From contig JAYGXS010000002.1 of assembly GCA_036362985.1 (NCBI GenBank), forward strand, positions 7,007,719-7,071,718: a stretch of 64,000 nt of DNA, read 5' to 3'. Source of the stretch: Ligula intestinalis. Its lineage: Eukaryota > Platyhelminthes > Cestoda > Diphyllobothriidea > Diphyllobothriidae. The notes beneath the pieces were generated by a model. The model was given only the letters and a program-made list of their open reading frames with translations, did not search any database and was not told the DNA's origin. Numbering within the stretch: position 1 is the stretch's first letter; the number at the start of each line of letters is the position of its first letter. Shown in pieces: positions 12,401 through 24,400 of the stretch. Made by a program: the position numbers and the translations under genes.

Positions 12401-15400
12401 AGCACCCGAACACATCTACGGTCTGTATTATTGCTGCATACTGGGCCGGGTAATAACAGAGTTCAAGTGAGAAGAAGCAGCACGGTTTAACTAGTAAATA
12501 TTTACATAATACTACAGTTGAAGTGTCAACGCCTCGCCAGACGAAGCAGCCAGGGTTGGTGAATCCTAAACCAGATCGGAGTACACCTATGTAGTAAATC
12601 TACGTCCCGATCGACAGCCGGCCAGACGTCGACCCGTTGGCTCAGTGGATAGGACGAACATCTCTAGCTCACTGGTCGCGGGTTCGAAACCCGACTGTAG
12701 CGGCAGTTTCTGTGGCTATACTGGAGTCAGATAATATTACAGTGTTCCTCAAAATTGTTTTAGAGTTGCGAAAATTCCCATCAGCGAATTCAGAAATCCA
12801 CTTCGGCGAGTATACGTGTACTTTCGACAAATTCTCGTCAGGCCTTACCTTTATATGGAAAGTGGGTGCGAGTCTAAACGTGCTCGTCTTTTCGGATAAG
12901 TGCGTATTGGGAATGGGGGTGGGGTCGATAATTGAAGGCTGGTTGTAAGGGTAGGGTTTGATGGAGCAGTCTAGGGGAGGGGGAGGCGGGGGGAGGGAGA
13001 CAAACATAGCGTGAATGACTGCATGCTGCTAAGTGACTGTGGGCCATGCCAACTGTGGGGCTTGCAGGAAGTTCTTTTGTGCGCACAAAGCGGGCTTTAT
13101 TAGCCTGATAGCGGTCGCTTCTGCTGTTGCTAGTAGACGCTGTCAAAGACCCTCAGATTACTCGGAAAGCTTCGTTGGGGTCCACCCGATGTCCAGAATC
13201 GACCATGTGCGCCAGAATATAGCTGTTTACGCTCCTGAATTCACCTTTTCTCAGCCATGCCGGGAGGTGTTTTTTCATTCTTTTGGATAGGCGCTGGCTC
13301 GTACGACCAATATAACCTGCTCCACAGGAACAAGTGAAAGAGTAGATGTACCTTGAGGTGGTCTGAGCTGGTAACCTATCCTTGCCTTCCCCATGTAAAA
13401 TTGGGTTGGTTGAGAATAATACCTGAAGTCTGGCTGCTGGGACGTTTCTTGCAACGGCTTGGCCAAGGCGTCTTTTCAGCAGTTCACTTGCTGCGTCCCC
13501 TCAAAAGGGGACTTTGAGGAATAGTGTTTACTTTTCTACAGTAGGTGCGTTGCTTCTTATTTGTTTCTCAGCCATATTCCTTGTAATGAATCTCTCAGGA
13601 TACCCATTCTCACGCACTAGGTCCTTGAATTTCTTGACGAGAATTTGTCAAAAGTACACGTATACTCGCCAAACTGGACTTCTGAACCCTTTGTTCTGTT
13701 TACAGTTCTTGTTTCCATGTCCTGTTTCGGGTATAACCAAGGTCATCCTTACCATAATCTCAAATTATGTACTTGCATTGGCTCGAATCATCTTTCTGGG
13801 ATTTAATAGCCTTCGTCTCAGGTTACCCATTTTCACACAATAGGTCCGTGATTTTCTTGCTCCTCCTCAATACTGTCTGCTAAGCAAATTTTCTTAGCGA
13901 TTTCCACAACCGAAAATGACGCAAAAGCACTCTTTTATGTGGTCAACCAAGCACACCCATCCATAAAGTTCACACTGGAGGTGGAAAAAGCAGGTTCGCT
14001 TCCATTCGTGGGCGTCCTCCTAAGTTGCAGCCCTGGGGGTAGCATCCGAAGGAGCGTGTATCGAAAGAAAACCTGGTCCGGACAGTACAGGAATTTTAAC
14101 AGTTATTACTCCTTCAACAGAAGCGAAATCTAGTCCGCTGCTTAGTGCAAAGGGCTAGAAATATTTTCTCAGCAGACAGTATCGAGGAGGAACAAGAAAA
14201 TCAAGGACCTAGGGCGTGAGAATGGGTATCCTGCGAGATTTATTACAAGTAATATGGCTGAGAAACAAATAAGAAGCAACGCACCTACTGTAGAAAAGAA
14301 AACACTATTCCTCAAAGTCCCCTTTTGAGGGGACGCAGCAAGTGAACTGCTGAAAAGACGCCTTGGCCAAGCCGTTGCAAGAACCTTCCCAGCAGCCAGA
14401 CTTCAGGTATTATTCTCAACCAACCCAATTTTACATGGGGAAGGCAAGGATAGGTTACCAGCTCAGACCACTTCAATGTGCATCTACACTTTCACTTTTT
14501 CCTGTGGAGCAGGTTATATTGGTCGTACGAGCCAGCGCCTATCCAAAAGAATGAAAAAACACCTCCCGGCATGGCTGAGAAAAGGTGAATTCAGGAGCAT
14601 AAACAGCTATATTCTGGCGCACATGGTCGATTCTGGACATCATGTGGACCCCAACGAAGCTTTTCGAGTAATCTGCAGGGTCTTTGACAGCGTCTACTAG
14701 CAACAGCAGAAGCGACCGCTATCAGGCTAATGAAGTCCGCTTTGTGCGCACAAAAGAACTTTCTGCAAGCCCCACAGTTCGCATGGCCCACAGTCACTTA
14801 GCGGCATGCAGTCATTCACGCTATGTCTGTCTCCCTTCCCCCTCCCCTAGACTGCTCCATAAAACCCTACCCTTACAACCAGCCTTCAATTATCGACCCC
14901 ACCCCCATTCCCAATACGCACTTACCCGAAAAGACGAGCACGTTTAGACTCGCACCCACTTTCCATATAAAGGTAAGGCCTGACGAGAATTTGTCGAAAG
15001 TACACGTATACTCGCCGAAGTGAACTTCTGATATCCTCAAAATTATAATTGTTTAACGAAAATTTACGGATAACACTTTTCAGAAGGGTAGTCGGCAAGC
15101 CTAGGAAGCTTTCGATAAATTGTCGTCAGGCCAGTAAATTTATATGGGAATGGAGGTACAGGTTAAAACATGCGGTCAATAATGTTCGTCGGCTCATCCA
15201 AGTGAGTTGTTGTAATAGGGGAGGTGGGGAGTTGGGGTCGGTAAGAGAGACTAGTCACGCGGCGGGATTTTGGTGGAACCAGTCCAGGGGTAGGGAGGGA
15301 AGAGACAAAGAGCGAACGCGAACGAGTTCAAAAAGTTAAGCGCGGAGATTGCAGCTGGTTCTTTTGTGTACACAAGACCGGCTTCCTCAAGCTGATACCA

Positions 15401-18400
15401 GTCACCTCTGTCGTTGCTAACAGGCGCTGAGTCAGGGACTATGGACAGTTTGCTGGGACCGTATAAATCACCCAGATGGATTCGTTGGGGTCCACACAAT
15501 GACCTGAATCAACAATGTGAGCGAGAATGGCGCTGTTTATGCGCCGGACTTCACCTTTTCTCACTCAGGCCGCTCACGCTTCTACCAAGCCTCAACACGG
15601 TTTCCAGTAACCACAAACTGAAATTTTCCTTCTGCGTATTCGCAAATTTAAAGGTGGAACATAATGTCTTGAAAATATGTAAGCCGTTATTGCTGGTGTC
15701 TCTTGCCTTTAAATCTTCAATTAATGCTGTTTCTTCCGCTTTTAGCATCCAAGACAAATTTGGTGGCGGTGATCCAAAAGCTGTTATAAAGTTCTGGAAG
15801 GACAAGAGCACAGCTGAAGCGTAAGTTTGAAAGGTTTTGCATTAAAGACTTCACTGTAATCCCCAAAGTAAGCTGAAATGCTGACGTTTTGGAATGTGTT
15901 TATTCGGTTCTCCATTGCCAAAGCGTTTACTGCAGGTAACCGGACAGAGCCGAAAGTGACGTGCCACGGCACGTTTACCGAACTCGAGCTGATCGATCTT
16001 TTTTGCTCCCTCGATACTTTGTAGGATGTTTGGTGGCTGCTTGCGTTGGGATTCACGCTTCCAATGGGGTAGCGATTGTGTGCGTTTGAGTTTTAGATGT
16101 AAAATCGATAAATAGACATTTTGAAGTGCCTGCAGCTTACAAAGTCGTGCGTCTTCGCGTAAATGAAGTCCGAGACAAGACGTCCACGCAGAAGTCAAGA
16201 AAACCACACAGGCCTAACCCCAGAACTAATTCTCCCGACGAAGACAATGCACTGCCAGACCGAACAACGCCAACCACCCCCACACCTCCACATCGAGGCA
16301 CAGGACTCACAACGCACGCAGCCAGACTGCTCGCCAAACATCCTCCACAAGACCGAGGTAGCGAAAAATGGATCACCCCAAGGTCGGCAAAAGTGCTACG
16401 CCTGGTTATCTGCGACATCTGGGTTGAGAAAAGACAACCAACTAAACTCTCCTAGAATGCAGTATTTCGATAAATGTTTTTCGAAGAATTGGTTCTATTT
16501 CTCGGATAGCTTCTTTACTGCCGCAAACGGGCCTTGGCGAAAAACCATCTTGCTGAAGGAGCAACGCATGTTTGGTCTTAAATCAAGTTTTTATAGTGAC
16601 ACTCATGGTCGCGATCAAAGTGCTGAGGGGCTAAAAATCAAGGGTTGGAGAACTAGATTGATCTCTCTAGATTCAGTCACATTAGAAATTTTGTTAACCG
16701 ACACGTGCACAACGAACTGTGTTCAAATTTTCTAATGCCCCAAAAACTTAGTTTAATCTGAAATTTGTAGTATTTAGGTTTATACTATTAAAGGAGAAAA
16801 CGGATAAAATTGAACACAGAAAAGCATCAGGAACGAATGAAGCAAATCCGATAAATATAGCCCATCAGAAATTTTGAAGAATAATGACTCCTTTCCATAA
16901 AGTAGCAAACATGTTTTACCTTACAATGTCTATGCCGGCTTTTAAAGCCAATCCCCCCACCGGCTTGTTAATATTCTTTGCTGTTTACAAACTTTTCCGG
17001 CTAATGTTTACAGTAACGATTTGCAGTTTGGGAATGCAGATGTGAATAGTGGGTAAGCAGTGAATATGTTTTCGAGTATTCTGGTTGTAGGTTTTTGCTT
17101 GACAGATAAGACCACTAATAGGGAGGATTTGGTGGATTTGAATAATTGATTTGAAATTGTACCAATTGTCAGCAAGGAATGGTTGTATACGTACCGCTCT
17201 AGATCGTTGAGGAGTCGTAAACGTGATTTGATTGCTTGCACCCTTTAAAGGAGTGACGATTGCTTGGAGAGAGATCGCCACTCCCTCAAAGGGCGCAAGA
17301 AATCAAACCATAATTCATTAGACTCAATTGTGGAAAACATGAGCGGCCTCTGCGGGGTTTGCACCCTAGGCGGCAAGCTGGAGGCTTAAGTGCAGTGGAA
17401 GTCCGGTTTACGAGTTTACCCCGCTCTGGCACTCGGCTCGTCATCTGAAACTGTCGTCCTGTAAAACAGAGCCAATGAAACTGCATCAGTTCACTGATTG
17501 GCTGCGGGCGGCCGAGGAGCCTCGTCCTGGGAGCAAGACTCAACAGTAGGCGCAGGCGCGCACGTACATGCTGACAGATCACTAACGAAGCGGAAACTTG
17601 TCAATCGAAACAAAGGTTGTGCTAGTGGCTCGCTCGATACCTGAAATGCTCGTAGATGGGGCTGCTCGTCCCTCAAGGGTCCACTGTACAACCAACGTTC
17701 GACTGTGATTAAACTCCTTGCCTCTGCTGGGACCTCACAGCTCAGATTGTTAGAGCATGGATGGCTTTAAAGCCCTGTGTTCGAATTCTCCTGAGGCCGC
17801 GGCGTTATTTTACACATTGAGCAATAATATGTGTAAAACGTCAAATGGGACTAACGGCTTACCTCCACCTCCAACAAATCCCATTTAGTATGCGTGCCAA
17901 AGCCTTTCCTGACTTCGTGCCTGCCAAGGCGATTGTCTATCGTAAGGAGGAGGTGAAGGAAGTGAAGGCTGAGGAGACTGCGGAAGATGAGGACGAGGAG
18001 GGAGATGAGGATGCAGAGGAGGTCTCCTCGGACATCCCCGACTACGACGGTCCACCCCGCTGCGTGGTGTTAGTCAGGCCCTCTGCTAACGCCGCCTTTC
18101 GGAATGACATTCTGGAGACGCTTAAGTCCTCCGGATTCGAGGTTCAAATCACGCGTGAGTTCATCTTAACAGAAGAAGCAGCTACCGAATTCTACGAAGA
18201 CAGGTCGACCTTAGCCATCTTCGACGCGCTAATCAAAGAGATGATATCTGGACCAATACTCGTCATAGTTGTAGCTAAGGAGGTACGTTTATCTTCATTA
18301 CTCTCATTTTTTTCTAAAGATTACAGTGATAGTCAGGTATTGCTTTCATAATTTGCCTACCATCAATGCCATATTTCTCATTATTTCTAAAAAACCCACC

Positions 18401-21400
18401 GGATTAGTATTTTTAAATGATAGCTACCAGTTACCGGTACGCTAGCCAAGATAATTTGAGAAGCTACATCTTACAGACAGCTTTGTTCGCCACTAGCTTC
18501 GCCGACGGTGTCACGAACATAAGAATTAGTTACACTGAGCACTCGTTTTTAACACCCCCATCGGCAGTTGCTAACATGGTATTCAAACGATGATCGAACG
18601 GCAAACCAGATTGACTACATCTTAGTACGCTCAAGGTGAACCACCTCAGTATCCGACAGCCGCTCGTTTCGATGTGCGGAAGTTGGGTCGGATCACGTAC
18701 TCGTTCGTGCCCGCTTTAAGTTCCGTTTGTCGAATCGAAGTAAGAAGCTGCCCCCAAAACGTGTCAATGTTATGGCACTATCACAAACAGAAACCCGTGT
18801 AGCGTTCAACGAAAGTCTCACTGCACGGATCCGAGATCAATACACTGTTCGCATCGAACCTCCAGATGGCGTCGATAATGAAACTTCGCCCGATACTCAG
18901 TGGCTACACTTGAGAGGCGCGCTACAAAGTGCGATGAATTCGAGCTTGCAACAACAGGTAGTACCGAGGAAGGACTGGATCTCCACAACCACCCTCCATC
19001 TATCGACACAAGCTAGACTCGCTCGGTTGTCAAACTCGGCGAACTACCGCTCATTGAGACGCCAAACAACGCGATAAGCAAGATGCGACCGTCAGAACCA
19101 TTGGACCGAGTTAGCTAGCTCCATGGAATCAGCTTCAAACTCTGGTAATTTCCACCAGCTCTTTTACCTTTTACGTAAAGCATCAGGCAAATATAAACCG
19201 CCTTGCACTTCGGTTCGGGATAACTCGGGTCAAGTGATTACTGATATGGCTGGCAAAATCGATCGATGGCGAGAGCAATTTAGCGAGCTACTGGATCCGC
19301 CTGTACGTCCACCTGCGAACTTACAGCTATCAACTGGAATTCCATACGGTAGTGACTGCGAGCCACCTACGAGATTTGAATTCGAATCGGTATTACAACG
19401 ATTTAAAGTTCGGAAGGCAGCGGGTGAAGATGGTATCCCAGCCGAAGCCTACAAAACTAATTGTCCTGCTTTGACGGAATTACTACATCGACTGTACTCG
19501 ACTATATGGACTACCGAAGTCATCCCGACTGACTGGTCACTGTCCATTATTTTGCCGATACTGAAGCGCGGTGACAGGACATTATGCTCAAACTACCGCG
19601 GCATCAGCCTCATAGATATAGCCGCCAAAGCGTTTGCGACCATCCTTCTCCGTAGATCTTCGACTGAGCGCAATCTTCGTACTCGTCCTAAACAAGGAGG
19701 ATTTCGTCCAGGTAGAGGATTTATTGATCAGATGTGCATTCTACGCCGCATAATAGAGCACAGACATCAAAACCAACAGATCAACACCGCCTGTTTTATC
19801 GACTTCAAAACCGCCTTTGCTTCTATCGACAGAGAAGCCTTATGGCAAGTCTTGCTTGCTGACGGTCTCCCACCGAAATTGCTCAATCTTATCAAAGCTT
19901 ACTATGGCACAACATCAGCCCGAGTAAAAACCCTTGGTGAAGAGTCAACTTCTTTCCCTTTGACTTGTGGAGTTCGACAAGAGTGCCCTCTCTCTCCAGT
20001 TCTCTTCAACTTCTTGATCGACTGGGTAATGCATCAGTTAATTCTACCTTACAGTGGATGTGAAATCAGCTCTGAATTCAGAGTACCTGACCTGGAATAC
20101 GCCGATGACATTGTCGTACTCGGTAAAGCTCCTCAATTACTACAGCCAACGCTAGACCGAATCACCGGCTTCGTGGCAACTGTTGGTCTGACAATTAATG
20201 TGCGCAAGACGAAGCTCCTGACTACGTATCTGGGCGCAACACAACCACTGTTTATCAGCGGTCAACCCATTGAAGAAGTTAGCTGCTTCCGCTATTTGGG
20301 CTCGAATATGCTAGCCAATGGACAGGCCAAAGAAGAAATCAAGAACCGAATCGTGCAGGCTAGAAATGCATTTAGGCTGCTAGCCAGACCACTCTGGTCT
20401 CACTCAGACATCAGTTTACGTACTAAGCTGCTGATATACAAAGAACCAATCAAGCCGGCGTTAGTATATGCCTGCGAAACATGGCCATTGCGAAAGGCAG
20501 ATATCCTGTCACTCGAAGTCTTTGACCGTTCGTGTCTCCGACGCCTCTTAAGAGTCTTCTGGCAGGATCGAATCTCCAATGTTGAGCTATACCGCAGATG
20601 TTTCAAACTACGAAGTCTAGTATCGTACATCCAGCATCGCCGATTGCAATGGTTTGGCCATGTTTTGCGCAAACCATCGAGGGACCTCTGCAGATTGGTC
20701 GTGAACCCTTCTTGTAGTGCAAACTGGAGATACCGACGAGGCGGTCAACTGGAGACATGGCTCAGCACCGTTAAGTCGGACGTTGAACGGATAGGCCTCG
20801 TAACCGTTTACGGCTTGCGACATCGGAGCGAACAATGAGTCAACATCTGTGAAGAGCTCGCCTCTGACCACCGCCAATGGGCCGCCGCTATTCATCCAAA
20901 ATCAGGAGCTAATCGGATCAAGTATCAAGTCAGTATCGCAGGGGGTTTAGTAAGTTAAACCCTTGCAATTGCGATCTTCAGACCATGGTTACTTAGTAAT
21001 AACGAGAAGTGAGTGGAGGCCAGAGTAGTAGGAAGAGTATATCGTGTACACAGCAAAAAGAACAATTGTAGGGAAGAGGATTGAGTACGGAGAGCACGAC
21101 CTTCCGCTAGAGTGGCGAGATCCTAAGTGCGGCATAGTTGCAGGAAATCCTGGCGGCCCAGAGAGCAAGCGTCCACGCGTGCAGGCTTGCTATTCGTCGC
21201 CAACCCAGGAGGCATCTACGCGGCAACTGTGATTGGCTAGTCTCAGACGTCGAGATCAACGACTGTGGGACTTCAGGAAAGTTCCCTTCGATGCAAGCTA
21301 GTCACAACATGCTCACCCCAGGACTCTCAACCTCGCAACTTCAACTTATTATATAGTAGACTAGAACCCATCTATTTTCAATTCTCCCAACTGCAGTCGA

Positions 21401-24400
21401 GCAGAAATGCTTGCTCTCAGCTATAACGTGATAATACTTCTCACGTAATTCATCACAACTCTGTCTGTTCATCTGGTTTCCTCTTACGTCTGCGTCAGTT
21501 TAACTGAGAAAGGATTGATGTGGGGATTTTATTTAGTTGGCCACTAAGTATGTCGAAATGGACTGTGGGGGCACTAGTTAGTCCCGACATCCAAAGATAC
21601 AGTAGATGTTCTATGTCACGAAATGTCAGCCAAACTTCTGAAATGTAGTAACTATCGTGTATCCTACTTACTAGCAGTTCCTCAGCCGCGTCAGGCATCC
21701 AAATTTTGAACAAGCTTCCTCCTGGCCCCTTGTAAAAACTAATCTCCCGAAGAAATAACCACACAATTAGTAGGAATATTCTAATTGCTTCTCACTGCTT
21801 TTAAAAATTCGGTAGGAAGGTCTTTAGAGGTCCTATTTGACTTTGCCTTATAATAATAAACTACTGTTACGTGTTCAGCAGCCCATCTTTTCTTTTTCTT
21901 TAAATTCCGCCAATATAAGGTCAAATTTCCATCAACAGACATCAGTTGCCTGAGCAACAGGATTGTATAATGATGGAGTTGATTATATTTAGCTGATTAA
22001 AACGGTTTTAAGCAGCTTAAGTTTAATATTATTTGATGTCTTTCAAATGTTGAATTAAATGTTGAACTACCAGTGCCGTTAGATAGTTGGGTGAGGTGGG
22101 GGAATAGATAGTTAGGCGGTCCTACAATACAGTTTTGCCAATAATTCAAATGTGTTTTGATGAGAAAATACACAAAAATAGGTTTAAAAATACGTCTTCG
22201 TTAAAATTTATACTCGCAGAAAAGCTATATTTTGGATTTTAAAAAAGTTCTTATTATGAGGCGTTTCAAGATAAGAAAGCCCATTTCTAAAGTAAAACTG
22301 AATGAACGAAGACTAACCAATGGGCATCTCAGTTCAACCCCTGGCGTTTCTTATATGGCAATAAATTCTTGGACTGTGATCGTACGCATCCACATGTTGG
22401 TATGCCTGGGGGACTATGAGGCCGGATGTCGATGCGAAGATGGAGATGTCGACAATAAAGGGTTACCCACAGCAAACATCAGAGAGGCTGAATGGATAGG
22501 ACAATATTTGCTCTGGCCTGAAAGGTACAACCAGTGTAGTAGCAGACAGTTACAGCAATCGTGCAGTCATGGTGGAAAGGCGTTTGGTCGGTCAGATGAC
22601 GAGCTATACTCGTCTCGCTGAAATTAGGGCTCAATCTAGGCGCCTGAATTGCAGTCACCTAGCGTCTAGTAGCGATACAGGTAGAAGTGCCAATAACCAT
22701 TCCGTGTCCGACCTGTGTTCCAATAAGCTACGATCCCGTCCCGTGATCAGCGAAACCCCCTACACAATTGTCAAGAATATCCCTTTTCGTAATCAATAGG
22801 GCAACGAGCCCTGGGTTCGATGTCAAAGAATTGAATCTAACGTTCAATGACTCGTGAATTCAGGTTTTTCGTCCCCGTTATCCAAACTTGAAGGTGGCTA
22901 TGACTGGCTGACGATGGCTAGTGAAGCAGGAATAAAAATCTCATTCTCCTTTGAGGGCAAGATATGGGGATAGGAACCCGTTCCGCCTATTTAGGTGTGG
23001 GGGCGTTGCGCTAGTTTATAGGGAGGTTGTGATTAGTGGTATCCCATGGGGTTAAGAAAGGTTAACCCTAGCAATTGCGATCTTCAGGCCCGTTTCCTAA
23101 GGATACTAGAAGTCCTGGGAGGCCAGAGTGGTAGGAACAGTTTATTATGTATAGAACATATGGCGAATAGGTGAGATGAATTTAACTGTCAGACGAGCGA
23201 GCAACTGCCGGCCATGCCACCGTGTCTGAAGTGACGAGAGCGTAGGGGCATGCTGGAAGCCCAGTGCGTGCTTTGTTCCGGTAGCCAATCAGGAAATGGT
23301 GAACTCTAGTTGGCTGTACTTCACATGGGGGCTAATGCCAAGACTCATGGTAGTGGCTCGACCTTGAGACGAGTGTAGGCGGCTGGTGCATGTATACGCG
23401 TTTGCAGCGGTAAGCCTTCGCGCGCGGTTTTATGTGCCTAAGATTCACCCCAACGGTTAGGATCTGATAACATTTAACATTCCTGTAATTTTTCGCAAAT
23501 CTTTGGGCAACTGAGAAGGGCAATCGATGCTGCGATCCCACGCCATTAACACATCAAGCCAAGCTGAGTCGGATACCTTGAATATTTAAAAAAGCAACTA
23601 TTTGCCCCGTCAAGTGAAGAAGACCAATAGGTGGGAAATGTCCGCTAATGAATCAACATGCAAACGAGTCAAAGTGTAGAGGGAAACGGTTGTACGCCAA
23701 CTTAAACAAAAGGTTATAAATACAAGTTGCATAAATACGTAATCGAAATAGTTAGTCTCGAAAGTTGTGCAAAAATGTAAATTTGGCAAAGATGTAAATC
23801 CATACAGGTTTGGCAAAGCGCTAGCACAGTACCCCTCGTCTAGACCGATGGCTAGCGTAAAGCGAAACCGAAGGATAATAGAGCGGTCGAACACATGCGT
23901 GATAAACTGGACAGAAAAATGGACTCTACGGCCGCTACGCGAAGTGCGAATGTCAGTTGCACCGGAAAAGTTGGGGTCGGGGTTGGTAGGGGTAGGAACG
24001 GGTAGACAAGGTGGAGCAGGGTCAAAGGAATATGGAGGAACACAGGGTAGGCGATGCACAAGGCGACCTCTGTGACCAACAGTTCTTATTTCCGTGTCTT
24101 ATCTGCTTGCTTTTGCCACCAGTTCCTCCTACATTTTGTCCCTGACTAAGAAATTAGCAATTGTATATGGATGTGTTAGTATGCGTTTGAAACATGTCCG
24201 GCTGCAAAACAAACTATTTATCAGTGTCACAAGGAAGAACTGAGTCATACTCTGTGCAAGCATCCAGCTAGCGAAGGGGAGGAGTGCGGGCCCTTTAAGC
24301 ATCACGATTAGACTACAAAAATGCAATCACGGACATATTCCAGACAATGAAGACTGCCTTTTTGCTATGGTGATGCTAGTTTGTTTACGCTCTACGCTTT

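Larger units (their letters stand above)
12789..15031. mobile_element. Penelope-like element (PLE) inverted-repeat complex
   Basis: Two arms, 12789-13640 and about 14191-15031, are near-identical reverse complements. Each carries the end of an RT region, a GIY-YIG endonuclease region, and at its outer end a hammerhead-ribozyme sequence. The spacer holds a further RT-end fragment and a third partial inverted copy (about 13805-13900, matching the reverse complement of 14150-14235). PLEs are known to have RT followed by GIY-YIG, terminal repeats in various orientations, and hammerhead motifs. Confidence 0.85.
9405..15745 (+). other. Gene 1 intron 5 (6.3 kb), repeat-filled
   Basis: The donor is GTGAGT and the acceptor CTTTTAG. 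It holds a tRNA-like SINE unit (9590-9912), a copy of repeat R3 (10150-10480), a tRNA-like stretch (12633-12705) and the PLE inverted-repeat complex (12789-15031). No host exon was found in it, and the phase-2 join from exon 5 to exon 6 is clean without one. Confidence 0.85.
15821..17888 (+). other. Gene 1 intron 6 (2.1 kb)
   Basis: The donor is GTAAGT and the acceptor CATTTAG. It contains a Pro/Thr-rich open stretch near 16163-16450 without recognisable homology, a copy of repeat R2 (17385-17700) and a tRNA-like unit (17738-17800). No exon was seen. Confidence 0.8.

Noticed and set aside
16126..16735. Pro/Thr-rich open frames (109 and 190 codons), possible gag-like or host exon
   Set aside because: Overlapping open frames on both strands, biased composition and no motif. 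Gene 1 phases close without it.
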